Shown here piece after piece: positions 12,401 through 37,471 of a DNA stretch of 64,000 bases (positions are counted from its first letter, which is position 1; each line of letters opens with the position of its first letter). The notes beneath the pieces are model-generated. The model was not told where the DNA came from, searched no databases, and saw nothing but the letters and a program-made list of their open reading frames with translations. The position numbers and the translations under genes were made by a program. The DNA comes from Maylandia zebra (taxonomy: Eukaryota > Chordata > Actinopteri > Cichliformes > Cichlidae), in contig NC_135187.1 in assembly GCF_041146795.1 (NCBI RefSeq), positions 17,002,556 to 17,066,555 of the forward strand. Reading direction: 5' to 3'.

Positions 12401-15400
12401 TAATTTCCTCTGGCGGATAACACAGCTGTGTTTGCAAATGCCGAGAGAGCAATAGCTTTAATCATCGCCACTAACGCTAGCTCAACTAATAAATGCAATG
12501 CTCATTTAACTTGTGTTGTTGCAATTAAAGGCATATTAACATATTAATGAACTCGAGGCTTCATTAAGTCTAATTGTTTTAACGGATAAAATTATAATTG
12601 TCAGAATTTTAATTCATTTTAACTCTTTTATTAAGGAGCACAGTTTGGTGTTGTTTTGTGTTGCGTGTTTGCGGTTTTATTTCCTGTTTTGGGGAAATCA
12701 ACATGAAGACAGAAACAACACAAACGTGAGTTTATGAATGAATGAATTGAACATTTGAGACACTCAGATTGACTTGTTGTATTAGAGAATTGTAGATGTA
12801 CACAAACAACTGCAGATTCTAAGATCATCAGTCCAATTTTACATAAGTACAAGTTATTCAGATGTGTCACAACTTTGCTAATGTCCGGAAGAAGACCCAA
12901 ACTGTCACCCTCATATGAGAGGAAATTGATTTGAATGTTCAGGAACCAACAAGGCTCAAGCCATGAACTGGAAGCTACTGGGACACCAGCATCACTGTCC
13001 AGTGAAGTCAGTTTTACACCACACACTGAGATGGTGCTGATCACAAAAGAAGCCTCTGCTCCAAAATCGACACCTTCAAATTTGCAAACTCCTTCTGGAG
13101 AAAAGTTTAATGGTCAGATGAGACAAATATTAAACTATTTGGCCTCAATGGTAAGAAGTATGTTTGGAGGAGTAAAGGTGAGGCTTTCAAGCCTAAGAAG
13201 ACTGCACTAGCTGTCAAGCATGGTGGTGGTAGCATCATGCTATGAGGCTGTTTTGCTGCCAATGGTATTGTTGGATGGAAAAATGAAGAAGGAGGACTAC
13301 CTCCAAATTCTTCAACTTCACCACAACAGTTGGATGTTTGAAACCTGAACACATTTGCATGTTCCAACAGGACAATGATCCCGTTCCCATTATGAATGGA
13401 TAAAGCAGGCTAACATTAAACTTCAACCCCGCTGAAACTTTGTGTAATACACGTCAAAGCTGGTTCTGAGCCAGAAAACCAACTAATTTAAATTAAGTTT
13501 TCTGCCATTACAATCACTCAAATATCTACCCAGAATTATTCCAGAAGCTTGCTGATGGCTACCAAAGACATCTTGTCAAGGTGCAACTTGCATGTAACCA
13601 CATATTAATGGGGCTGTATGTATATATACTGCTGACCTTGTTTGGATCAGAGAAAATTCAAAATAAATTCAAACCAATCCAATCACCCAATCCTTATCTT
13701 TTAAAGACATTATGATGTGTGCAGTACAATCATTCCACCCTGGAAAAAGAAACGTTCAATGAACTCATTAAAACCTCAAAGTTACCACCACATTCTTGCT
13801 CATAATGAGCAGATGTGAACTTCTGGCCACAACTTTATTTTACCACAGTTTATAATAACTTAAGATGCTGTCTTACATTTCTTATTGTTGGCATGGCGTC
13901 ATTCCTCCTCAGTATGATGGAACAAAATGCATTACTGTAGGAGGTAGTGATTAACAGTGCTGCGTATTTGCTGTGACAAATTTAAGCAGCACACATGTTG
14001 CTTTTAACACTTACAACTTCGATCACTTCCTGTCTCCTTCTGTTTCTGGCTTCATATTCATTCAGCTTTGTATGTGTTAGATCGTGTGTTTGGAGTTTTT
14101 CATTAGACAAGTACAAGTAAACAGATTTATCTGTTAGTGTTGTTGTGAGTTTTACAGCCTTATACTGCTCCAAAACTATTTACATATATTTGCATTTATG
14201 GCACATTTGGAGTCTCCTGGTTCTTGTGAGCAGTTCGAGCGCAGAGGAAACTTGACCTGGATTGTTCCATTACAGCAGCACTATAGTCTGTGTGGATCGT
14301 CTTTACTTTGCATTATTGATAGTACACCCAGACAAACACACACACACACACACACAGAGTCTCTCAGCTGGAGCACCTTCACCACTACTCAGCATTTGCA
14401 CGCTGATTCTGCTCACTGACTTCTGCTGCTGCTTTATTGTTCAATTATTTACTGTTTCTTTTAAAAATGCTACGTGAATGAAATCACCCAAAGAACTGTC
14501 TTTAGTCAAGAAAATCTGGATTTCTTTAAAAGGCTTCTTTGTTTGCATCAGATGTGCTCATCACATTTAACCACTTAAACCCACAGGAATGGTTGTTCCT
14601 CACCTTCCTCCTGGGCTGCTCTGGCGGCCCTGGCCTGGGCCTGCTCGATGCTGATTGGTTTCTCTCGGTGTTGCAACTGCACAGACAGGGGGACGACGGG
14701 AATCTCTGGAAGCTTCTGTCTCCACTCGGGCCCATCCTGCTCAATCAGCATCTTTGTGAGCCTGTCAGAGAACAAAGAGACTGAAACTAGTATCGTAAAG
14801 TGTTTCGCATTAGCAAGACTCGCGCAGGGACCCAAAGGGAAACTGAAATGACTGAGACGACTTGGTGTTACGTAAAATCTGACTAAACATGCACCAGCAC
14901 ATGAAGCGGCTGAAGTTTCCCGTGTTTGGATTTTTGTGTTCAGCTGACCTGTGGATGCTGTCGTGAGCCGCCTGTATCCCTGTGTCTAACTGCAGGACGG
15001 TCTTATAATCCACGTAGGCCTTTCTGTAGCGCTCCAGTGACTCATAGGCCATGGCTCGACGCAACAGAGGCTTCAAGGAATAGGGCTGCAGCTCCAAAGC
15101 CCTAAGAGGATCAGAGAGAAGAGGCGGAGACCGAGGGATCTGAACATGTGAATGAATATTTGACCGACAGGCTGTCGCAGCCTTTAGAGCAAAGAAACAA
15201 AAAGCAGGAAGCTGCTGGATCCAAAACTGCATCACTGTGGATGATCTACATGCTGTGTTCCACAGTTACAGAGAAAACAGTTACAATCAGGGTGTGGAAA
15301 AGCAGCTTGTCATTCAGTTTTCATGTAAATAATATTGAATTTAAATAAAACACAGCCCACGTGTCCCCAACTGGGTAATGTCAGCTTTTGAGTTTTGCAG

Positions 15401-17737
15401 GTTCATGACTTCCTCTAGTTTTGAGAAATGATTTTGTTCTAGTTCAGTATTCTTCACGGTCTTCTGTTAATGGTTTATTTAATATGAGCTTTTTTATTTG
15501 TCCCTATAGTTCTTTGCTTGCTTGTAGATGACTTAAGGTTTATTGGTTCCCTTTTGTTAATCCCACTGTGTCCCTCCAGTCTTGTCTCTGTCTCTTGTCT
15601 TTCACTGTTAACTTCACATGTTCGAGCCTTTGTTGGTATCTTATTTCCTGCTTCGTTTTGGTGGTCTTTTGTCTTTTGTGCTTTGTATCTAATTCATATT
15701 CTCTTGTCTCATTATCCCTGATTTGTTCCTGCTGTGTCTCCCACTTTTGACTCTGTTAAAATAGTGAGTATAAGACAAAAAAGCACAAAAAGTCCCCCTT
15801 TAATAAGTTATTCATAAGTTTTCTTGGCTGATCTCTTTAGCCCAATCTCTATCTATGCGTTTCTCTCTTTATAAGCTGGTACTGGTAAGAGTAGATGTTC
15901 CAATCAGGCTGTAATTGTTGCCACTTTGGGAAAATTAAAGTGGCAACAATTGTTTGTGGCATTCAGAGCCTTTTCAAACCAGCTATCTCGCAAATAAAAT
16001 CACACATAAACTTAGCACTCCACAAGATGGTTACGACCATGACACCAGAACGGTTCTGGTTCTGGCCATCTTTTAAATACAGTCTGTGATCTGACAGTGT
16101 TTTGGGGTGTGATGTCAGATCTGTGGATTCATCTCTCAAACCTGGAAGTTATAACCAGTAATAAAACCGACACTAGTCACGTACTTGTTGCAGTCCTGTA
16201 TGCAGTCTGTGCTGTTTCCCTCCTTCAGGTAACAGGCTGCTCTGTTGGAGTAGAGAATACACAGGTCCTCTGGACTATCAATGCCTGCAAGGGGACAACC
16301 ATAATCACATTTCTGAATGACCAGATTCATTTACGTCATCTTGTGATCTGAAAAGCAGGTGTAAGGCCATGCTACACATCCATATTACCAGCAGTTCTTT
16401 AGACTTTGTGGCCTAAAGTGCTCGAGAGAGAAGCGAAATCAAGAGAAGTGAAGCAGTTCAATTGCAAGTGTCCAGAAACGCTGAAGGGGTGAAAGGCAGA
16501 CAGATAAAAGGCTGTGTTAAGAGATCCCTCGGTAGAGTCATTTTCTCCACTGTCCTTTCCACTCTAGTGCAGTTTCATAACCGCTGGGAGAGCATCAGTC
16601 TTATGTACAGCTTCCACAACCCACAGCGCATCATCATTATCATACACTGTTCTCACCAGCTTTCTGATTGAAGTCTATGATTAATCAAGTCTAAACGTTT
16701 GGAATCTGGCTACAGTGCAAGTGCAGAAAAAGCCTTCACACTTGCCAGCTACAAGAGTAAAAGTCAGCTGAGTGCTCTCTGTGCAGCGTGGCATTGAGCC
16801 TCACGTAAAAGCCCCATGCATCAGCACACGACTTCCATTGACAGCAACTTGTCCTGTGCCAACACTCCACTGCAATCACAAATCACCGGTGCAGAGACGC
16901 CTTGTGTCTCTGCTTCATGCTAAAAAGTGAAGTGACCTGAAGTCATCCTGCAGGCTGACTGGAAAAACAGTGGTATAATGCATTCAAAACTGACACGGGA
17001 TACGTTGGATTGTGGAACCAGGTGACACTGAGTCAACTTGTTTGTGATACCCTTACCAGGGCTAAGTCACAGATGCTACGAGAGGGTGTCTCTCAGGCTC
17101 TGTGACACCCATCTGCTGTTTTTGGCGACTCTACACTGAGTCACAGAGGTGGAAAAGCTACTCCAAGGAATCCAAGGATGAAAATAAACAAGAAATAACT
17201 TTCTGGTAGCAAAATTACTGTTATTTTCTAAAACTATACATGGTTTAATCAATGAATCAAGAAATTAGCAGTTAGATAAAGCTCCTCTAACTATGCTATA
17301 GTATCGTGGCTATAATCAGATTTGTTTATCCTAGGATCACATGCTGTGTAAGAGAAAAGAAACCGCTCATGTCACCCCCCACCTGCTTCAGCACATCCCT
17401 CAATGGCCTGGGTGTACTTCTCCAAGGCGTCTCCAAACTGTCCGTGTTTGAAGAGATGATTCCCTTCATTCTTGAGCCGGGCCAGGTGAGGAGGTAGGGC
17501 CCCGGCGGGAGCATCCAGGTAACTTGTGTCCACTGCAGGGCTGTCCTCCTTCTTCTCTTGCCCACCAGCAGGGCTGTTTTCTCTCTGAGTGCCATTGACC
17601 GCCCCCTTCTGTGGAGCCATGTGAGGCTTTCCCCCGCTGCTTCCACCCCCGCTTCGTGTCCCACTCCCTGCTGTGGCCTGATCCGCGCTCGCTGCCCCTC
17701 CTCCGCCGCCCGGAGGTTTCTCCTGCGCGTTCCCCAT
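9434..17737 (-). CDS. SPAG1: SPAG1 homologue reduced to its central TPR region
   Basis: Seven exons in coding order are 17737-17383, 16284-16185, 15101-14949, 14761-14604, 10718-10577, 9808-9682 and 9571-9434. Phases agree at every junction and give 391 codons. The product starts MGNAQEK, matching an internal point of human SPAG1 (MGNIQKK, roughly residue 430), after a Gly-rich linker. TPR helices are at about 83-202 (including LYSNRAACYLKEGN and PLLRRAMAYESLE) and 256-391 (KQEGNSLVKKGHFQEALEKY, FYRRALAFKGL). An in-frame TGA lies a few codons upstream of the ATG, and no pyrimidine tract suggests an upstream exon, so this start is preferred. The N-terminal TPR block and the C-terminal RPAP3_C domain are not found. 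The last exon ends at a fair donor (AGG|GTAAAA) with no recognisable next exon; if unspliced, the frame closes at 9287 inside LINE sequence. Family role: HSP90/HSP70 co-chaperone scaffold for axonemal dynein-arm assembly. Likely a teleost paralogue or a locus damaged at both ends. Confidence 0.85.
11134..11842 (+). mobile_element. Decayed Tc1/mariner-like transposon in a SPAG1 intron
   Basis: The left end resembles the ACTCACTGGCCACTTTATTAGG terminus of a common teleost Tc1-like family, and the right end carries AATAAAGTG. The interior follows the transposase gene of that family: the helix-turn-helix region around 11240-11400, then AAACAGGAAACTGAAGC and the segment reading as AHLNWTTDWRN. Several frames are needed to follow it and it has no intact ORF. 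The C-terminal third of the transposase gene is missing. Confidence 0.75.
12765..13835 (+). mobile_element. Decayed Tc1-like transposon, second family
   Basis: The stretch follows a different teleost Tc1 family over about 1.07 kb. Hallmarks are AAGCATGGTGGTGGTAGCAT near 13218, GAGGACTACCTCCAAATTCTTC, TTCCAACAGGACAATGATCC, the AACCACATATTAATG stop region, and TTCTGGCCACAACTTTA at the right end. The DDE transposase gene is full of stops and frame changes. It lies in the 3.9 kb SPAG1 intron between the exons ending at 14604 and starting at 10718. Confidence 0.75.
14336..14356 (+). repeat. (CA)n microsatellite
   Basis: About ten CA units in the large SPAG1 intron region, likely length-polymorphic. 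Confidence 0.9.
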
Positions 17738-18830
17738 AGCTGCAATCCCTCTGCAGTGTGCTCAAACTCTGCCTCTACCTCTCTCAGAGCCGCAGCTACA
17801 TCTGAGCCTGGATGGGGATTTCTGCTGGACACACCCCCGACATGAGGCGTCAGATGTGATGTCAGCGAGGGGGAGGGGGGAGTGCCACAGCGATGCAGTG
17901 CTGCAGTAGGACAGCTCTGAAGGGAGAGCCTCAGTTTAGACTTCAGAGCAGAGGAAACCTGGACCAGACACACACATGCGAGACACTTTGATGCTTTAAT
18001 TCATCAAATTGTAAGAAAAAAAACCATTATAATTTTGATTATACATGATTTACGCTGTATTACTGGAGAAGAAGTAACTGACAGGCAACATTTTGACACA
18101 GTGGAAAGATATAAATGTTTAATTACTCTTAGGATAATTGGAGTGAGCTGCAAATCTGATCAACAGCAAACAAACAGAATATTAATCATGTAAAATTACA
18201 TTTTGTTGATGGAAAACTCAGTCCAGTAATGAAAACAATCATTGAATCCAGTCCTGTTTGTCACCTAAAGGGTAGTTCAGCAAAGTAATTACTTTGTTGA
18301 TGAGAACACGTTGTTCATAACTCTCTCAGCAGCATCTTAGCTGGAAGCAGCTCTCTGTCCAGCACCGGGAAATTAAATCAGGCTTATTTTCTATTGGTCA
18401 ACATTTTGGCATGTAATTACATCAAATCACAGGTTCACACAAATGTTTTATTAGAATCTTTTAAAGATGGAAGTTTGAAATGAAATAGCTGCTAAACCCA
18501 AGTGCAAGTAATGATCCCAGTGAAGGCTTTGTTTGCTATTTGATTTGGTATCTCATCTTAATGAAACACATCATTTTAGTTTTTTGTTATTATCTATTAT
18601 TTGTTGTGTCTTATTTGTGTAATATGCACCTTTTTGCACCTTTGAGTAGAGAGAGCGCAACAGTTTGAAATCTTTGTGGTAAGCCAAACTAAAAAGTTGC
18701 CATGCAGATATTAAGGGACTAAATGAACAAAAAAAACAGATTTAGATTTAAATCAACTTAAAAGCTAAACTTGGGGAAACAGTGTAATTTAAAGAAGTTA
18801 AAGCTATCATAGTGCTGCTTTAGATCAAAA
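17738..18830. other. Upstream region of the SPAG1 homologue
   Basis: GC-rich near the ATG, with a G-rich stretch near 17868-17880, then AT-rich. Minus-strand frames open across 17326-17973 are shadows of the first exon. No further SPAG1 exons, including the N-terminal TPR block of the family, were recognised between here and POLR2K. A promoter is presumed near the GC-rich part but no clear TATA box is seen. Confidence 0.4.
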
Positions 18831-18831
18831 A

Positions 18832-20106
18832 TACACTCAATGGACACTTAAGTACACCTTGCTTGTACTGGGTTGTGTCATGTTTCGGCTGTGTGGCAGG
18901 CAGGAGAGGACCCAAACGCAAACTCACGGGGACAGAACTTGAACTCAAAAGCACAGCTTTAATTGCTGGAAAAATAGAACACAGGCAATACAAAACTAAA
19001 CTGGGAAAGCTAATCATAAAGTATACCAGGAGACTCGGGGAGAATCACACACAGCATGAGGGAGACTACGACACTGACAAAGAGAAACACAGGGCTTAAA
19101 TACACAGAGGGATAACGAGGGAATGAGACAGAAGGAGAGCACAGCTGGGAGTAATCAGGCTGGACGAGACAAGGGAAGCAAAACTAGAAATACTCACATG
19201 AGACATGGACCTTCAAAGTAAAACAGGAAACACACTGACTGAATTCTAAACATGCAAACTTAACAGCAACTGGGGAGACAGAACATAGGAACCTGAAACA
19301 TGGTACAAAACATCACAGTGGACATAACATGGAACACAGGGAAGCCATATGACAAAGCCAAAGAACTAAACCTATGATAACCATAACAGACCTATGGAAA
19401 CAAGAAACAGTACAACAAAGGACTCAAAACATAAACCATAATATAAAAACACAAGATCTCTTCAAAATAAAATAGGAAACATAATGAGACGCAGACATGA
19501 CAACCAGAACTTGACAACGTAAGACACAGACATGAAACACATGAAGAGCAGGGGAGACTTAACATGGGTTGGAAACACAAGGGGGAACTAATAAGCAAAT
19601 GAACATAGGAGACCTAATGAGCTTAAACATACTATAAACATCAAAATGAACTAAAACTCAAAACACTGGGTCATAAGACCCAGGATCGTGACAGGTTGGT
19701 CCCCCTTTTGCAATCAGTTACCTTAACTCTTTAATTCTTCTTCTATTGTGCAATTTTGGTGAGCCAGTATGTTTCCTGTTCTTTGTGGACAGGAAACTGA
19801 GGGACCCAATGCGGTCTTCTGTAGCTGTAGCCGGTCTCCTTCAGGGTTTTACGTTGTGCATTCAGATACGCTCTTCCGAATAAGTCGCTTGTAAGCAGTT
19901 GTCATTTGAGTTACTGTTGCTTTTTTCTTTCTTTTGTTTTTTTAATCGTCTCAAAACTCTGTCCAATCCTCTCTGGCGTCAATGATGCAATTTCACCTAG
20001 AGAACTGCCACTCACTGGATATTTTTTCTCTTTGGGAGATGGCTGTGGGAAAATCCTGGTAGATCAGCCTGTCTGGTACCAATAACCATCCTACAGTCAA
20101 AGTCAA
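18832..20106 (-). mobile_element. Tc1-like transposon copy split by a second element
   Basis: The left piece (18832-18875) carries the terminal ACTCAATGGACAC...AAGTACACC of the Tc1-like family also seen at 11134, followed by CTTGTACTGGGTTG. The right piece (19699-20106) continues with the reverse complement of the transposase gene, including ATTTTGGTGAGCCAGTATG and GTCTTCTGTAGCTGTAGCC. The two pieces belong to one copy because the family consensus runs straight across the junction. Confidence 0.75.
18876..19693. mobile_element. 818-bp TGTCA...TGACA element with 5-bp target duplication
   Basis: The element begins TGTCATGTTTC and ends GGATCGTGACA, so the ends are short imperfect inverted repeats. 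It is flanked by identical GGTTG pentamers (18871-18875 and 19694-19698). It has no protein-coding frame of note. The TG...CA ends and 5-bp duplication fit a solo LTR, but also a small non-autonomous DNA transposon; I cannot choose. It inserted into an already resident Tc1-like copy, so it is the younger of the two. Confidence 0.7.
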
Positions 20107-20617
20107 TAAAAAAAAAACCTTTGGGGGTGAGGGGAAGAAAACATCGCAGTCTCATTTAATCTTTATTACTATGAAAAAGGCCAAAAAAACAGTTTGCATT
20201 ACACAAAATCAGGTTACTTCCCCCTGCTGCATTTTGTTATTCTGAAAGGCAGAGTCCATTTCAGGGGTCGAAAAGCTGCAAACATCTCATAGCAACAGAC
20301 CAATTACACGTGACTACATGAATATAGAAAAGTCTACAAGAGCTGAAACACAAATTTTCCTGTCGTCATGGAGATGCTACTACCGGTAATTAAATCAGCT
20401 CATCAGTTAGAAAAACTGGGAAAAAACAGTCTTGACCAGTTAAAATAGTTATTATTTAATAAACCAAAACAAACTTTCATACATTTTTGACAAGCAAATG
20501 TATTGTTTAGACCGAGAATAAAATGAGTAGTTCACAAATCTGAAGCCAGGTCTATTTATTTACATGATCCCACACTACAAACAGTAAACAGAGTCAAAAC
20601 TGCTCCTCTCCTCTTCT

Positions 20618-34516
<13,899 letters not shown>

Positions 34517-36775
34517 ATGCCCCTTCTGACCCTGTCCTCCTCTAATCTGGATTTCCCTAAGCCACGGTAAACAACAAATTCTGTCCAGTGATTTCGGGGG
34601 AACCAAAACAATCTCATTGGATGCCCTCTGCTGTTCTGGCCGCCTGTTAGCTGACCTCTAAGTGAAGTAAGATGCTTCCTTTACTGGATGATGTCTGTTT
34701 GGTTCTGGGAATCCACACCCTTCCAAAAAAAAAGGAGAACCAAGCTGTGGCTGTAACACATCTGAGAGTCACACAAAGAATTTCCTCTTTAATCAGCAAA
34801 AAGCCTTTTCTTCAGCAGGAGCAGCGAGCGAGGTCAATGGCATTACCCCCACCCCCCACCTCCCCGAGACTTTTTACCTTCACTGTAAATAAAACATAGA
34901 GCCTAGTTTGGAAATACCTGCGACAAAAGCTGTGGAGGTTCATCCATGACCAAAGACAATCGAGGTGATGTTGATGATGAAGTTGCCTTAAAATATTTGA
35001 AACCTGATTTTTCAACATAAGCAATGTAGTAAAACGACCGAGTCTTTGGATGGTCACGTTTGTTTCCTCAGCTGGAGAAGAGTTGGACGAGAGACTATTG
35101 AAAGCTTAGAAAAATCCAGTGAATGTCAAAGAACAGATTGCGCATGTTTTCAGCTATTTTGTGGACCAGCTTCTCTTTAGTCTGCATTATCTTTTATTTA
35201 AATTAGGTGTTTTTCAGGTATGACGTTCTGGGTTTCCTTATACACCCAGTGCACAGTCTATAGTGGCAGATCTGAAGCATCTTTTAGTGCCTCGTAAACA
35301 CACACGACACTCCCTCACTGCTCTTCATCCTCAACACCCTGAAACGTTAAACAAACGTAATTTCCAAATAGGGGGAAAAGGTGAAAGTCATTCCTAAACA
35401 CTGCACAGCATTCTTTAAATGTTTACGTTTAGATAACTTTGATTTCTTTTGATTGTTCCACTTTGACTGATTGACTTGAGGCAGCATTAAGAGAGCTGAG
35501 TGACGAGGCCAGACCCTGAATTATTGCATAAATGGTTTAATTGCTGTTTTCCAATTTAGGAAAAACACATCAGGTTGAGAAAAAAAGACTCGAAAGACGT
35601 AACGGTTGTACTTAAAACCAGAGCCGCTACATCAGCCACACACGTGATTTCTACTTGTTCTTTTTATTTTTAGATGATAATTTTTCCTCCATTGGTTCAA
35701 GTTTTCTTTTTCTTTTTTTCTTTTTTTTACCCTGCAGCTTTTTTCAGCTATCAGTGAGAGTGCTTTCTGTTTCCTGATATTTGAAGGGGAGAAAAAGACA
35801 AAAAATGTGCTTTGTGGGTTTTGGGACACAAGCTTTGGCTTCTTTTATGTGAACATGAAGGCTTTTTCCCCTGTATTTTTAATAAGTGAGGAATGTTTTC
35901 CTTTCTTATCATAAATGAAGTCAGCTGTAAAATTTCCCACACGCTGCATATGCTTGTTGGACCACTTTAATAACCAAATTCAAAGGAATTTAATCAACAA
36001 ATGAAAAGAAGGAAAGAATTTGTAGGTTTTTACTCCCAAAAATCATTAAGCTTGTTGAATGGTTACTACATTTTTTGTTTTTGTCTATGTATCTGGCTTC
36101 TGGCTCTAATTCAGCTCTTCTGCTAAAGTATGTGTTACTTTTTAAGCGCTAATAATGACCCTGTGAATGAATGAATTCATCCTGTCTTAATGTTAAAAAC
36201 GTGCAGTGAATCTGCTGGTTGCTGTTACATATGAATGTGTTTTGTAGGTGAAGCAGATGGAAACCCTTCATGAATTAAGCCTGCAGTTCACACAAGCATT
36301 CACTTTATTTATTAACCGCTCTGCTTTCTTTTCTTTTCGTGACACTGGTTTAAATATTGTGGCTGATTTGGCTGTTAATATTTTGGCCCTTGGTCATGTA
36401 AATGTGGTTGGACTATGCATGTTTATACTTAATTTTGCTCTGTAGTAGAATGCTGTTGTATAAGGAAAGAGTAATGTTTAAGAAGAAAATGTGGGCTTCC
36501 TTTAATTTTGCTTTAATTAAAAACTATTGAACACTGAAAAGTCCAATAGTTTGTTTTGGGGTTTTTTATGATTTTGTTTTGTTTCTTTAGAACTGGCTGT
36601 AATATGTACAGTTACCTAAAGCCACCTTTTGCTATATCATTATGATTTTTGTCTTCATTTACTTCACTTATTCGGTTTATGTAAAGATTGAAGGGTGTAG
36701 AGTGGAATGTAAGCATTTAATTTATTATGTTCTGTTTGTAATACTTTAATAAAGTTTCAAAAATGTTGAAAAAGT
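34517..36775 (+). other. STK3: STK3 3' UTR with poly(A) signal
   Basis: Some 2.2 kb without recognised exons or repeats, rich in T runs. A canonical AATAAA at 36748-36753 in a T-rich context is the likely main 3' end; another AATAAA lies at 34888-34893. Small open frames here have no coding character. Confidence 0.6.
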
Positions 36776-37471
36776 AATAAAAGTCACTTATAGTTAACCA
36801 GAGCTGGCTTTGGTCTAATCTTTAGATGTGGATGGATTAATACCAACATGACATGATTAGATACTCTGATTTCATTATGTAGACTTGTGTTACTTTTTTT
36901 GGAATTGAAAAAAAAAAATACAACAAACACACACTATGAAAAGTGCATGAAAGTTTTTGTGTTGACTGTCACATCTGCTTTATTCTTAGCCTCTAGCACA
37001 GAGAGACAGGTACATTTACATTCCTGGATGCCAAAAAATATGAAAAAAATTCCCATGAAAAGCTGAATAGTATGTTTTGTGTTAACTAATGTGGAAAATA
37101 AAAATCGCTGTGATTTAGTGGTGAATTAAATCTGATTAATTGCATAAATCATGACCCACTGGCTCTCGTTATCGACCCTGTATTTACTTGGTTTCGGATC
37201 GATATCAAAACTTCGGGCAGTACCGCTGATCTTTGCCTTCATAAAGGCAGCTTTGACGCCCTTCACCGTAACTCTTCTGCCAAGGGCGCATTTCATTTTA
37301 TATTTAACGCCTTTTTATAGCTATAAGCGCGCCTGCTGCTCCTCTATTCAGTGCGGTACGGTAGACTTTACGGAAACAGTGTTCCTTCTTTTTCTGCAGC
37401 TTTTCTTGCACAGTTGCATTAATCACAGCTCTTCGGAAAGGTTGGCAGCAAGTTGAAGAAATCTGGGAAGC
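36776..37471. other. Short STK3-RIDA intergenic region and RIDA promoter
   Basis: AT-rich to about 37140, then more GC-rich. No mobile element is recognised. The RIDA start is presumed in 37330-37450, where CTATTCAGTGCGGTACGG and a pyrimidine-rich CTTCTTTTTCTG occur; no firm TATA box position can be given. Confidence 0.35.

Noticed and set aside
15912-15954. Inverted repeat TAATTGTTGCCACTTT / AAAGTGGCAACAATTG
   Set aside because: A short stem in a SPAG1 intron with no further structure; recorded but not judged notable.
17326-17973. 215-codon minus-strand frame
   Set aside because: It overlaps SPAG1 exon 1 in another frame; the alternative frame carries the family sequence and phase-correct splicing.
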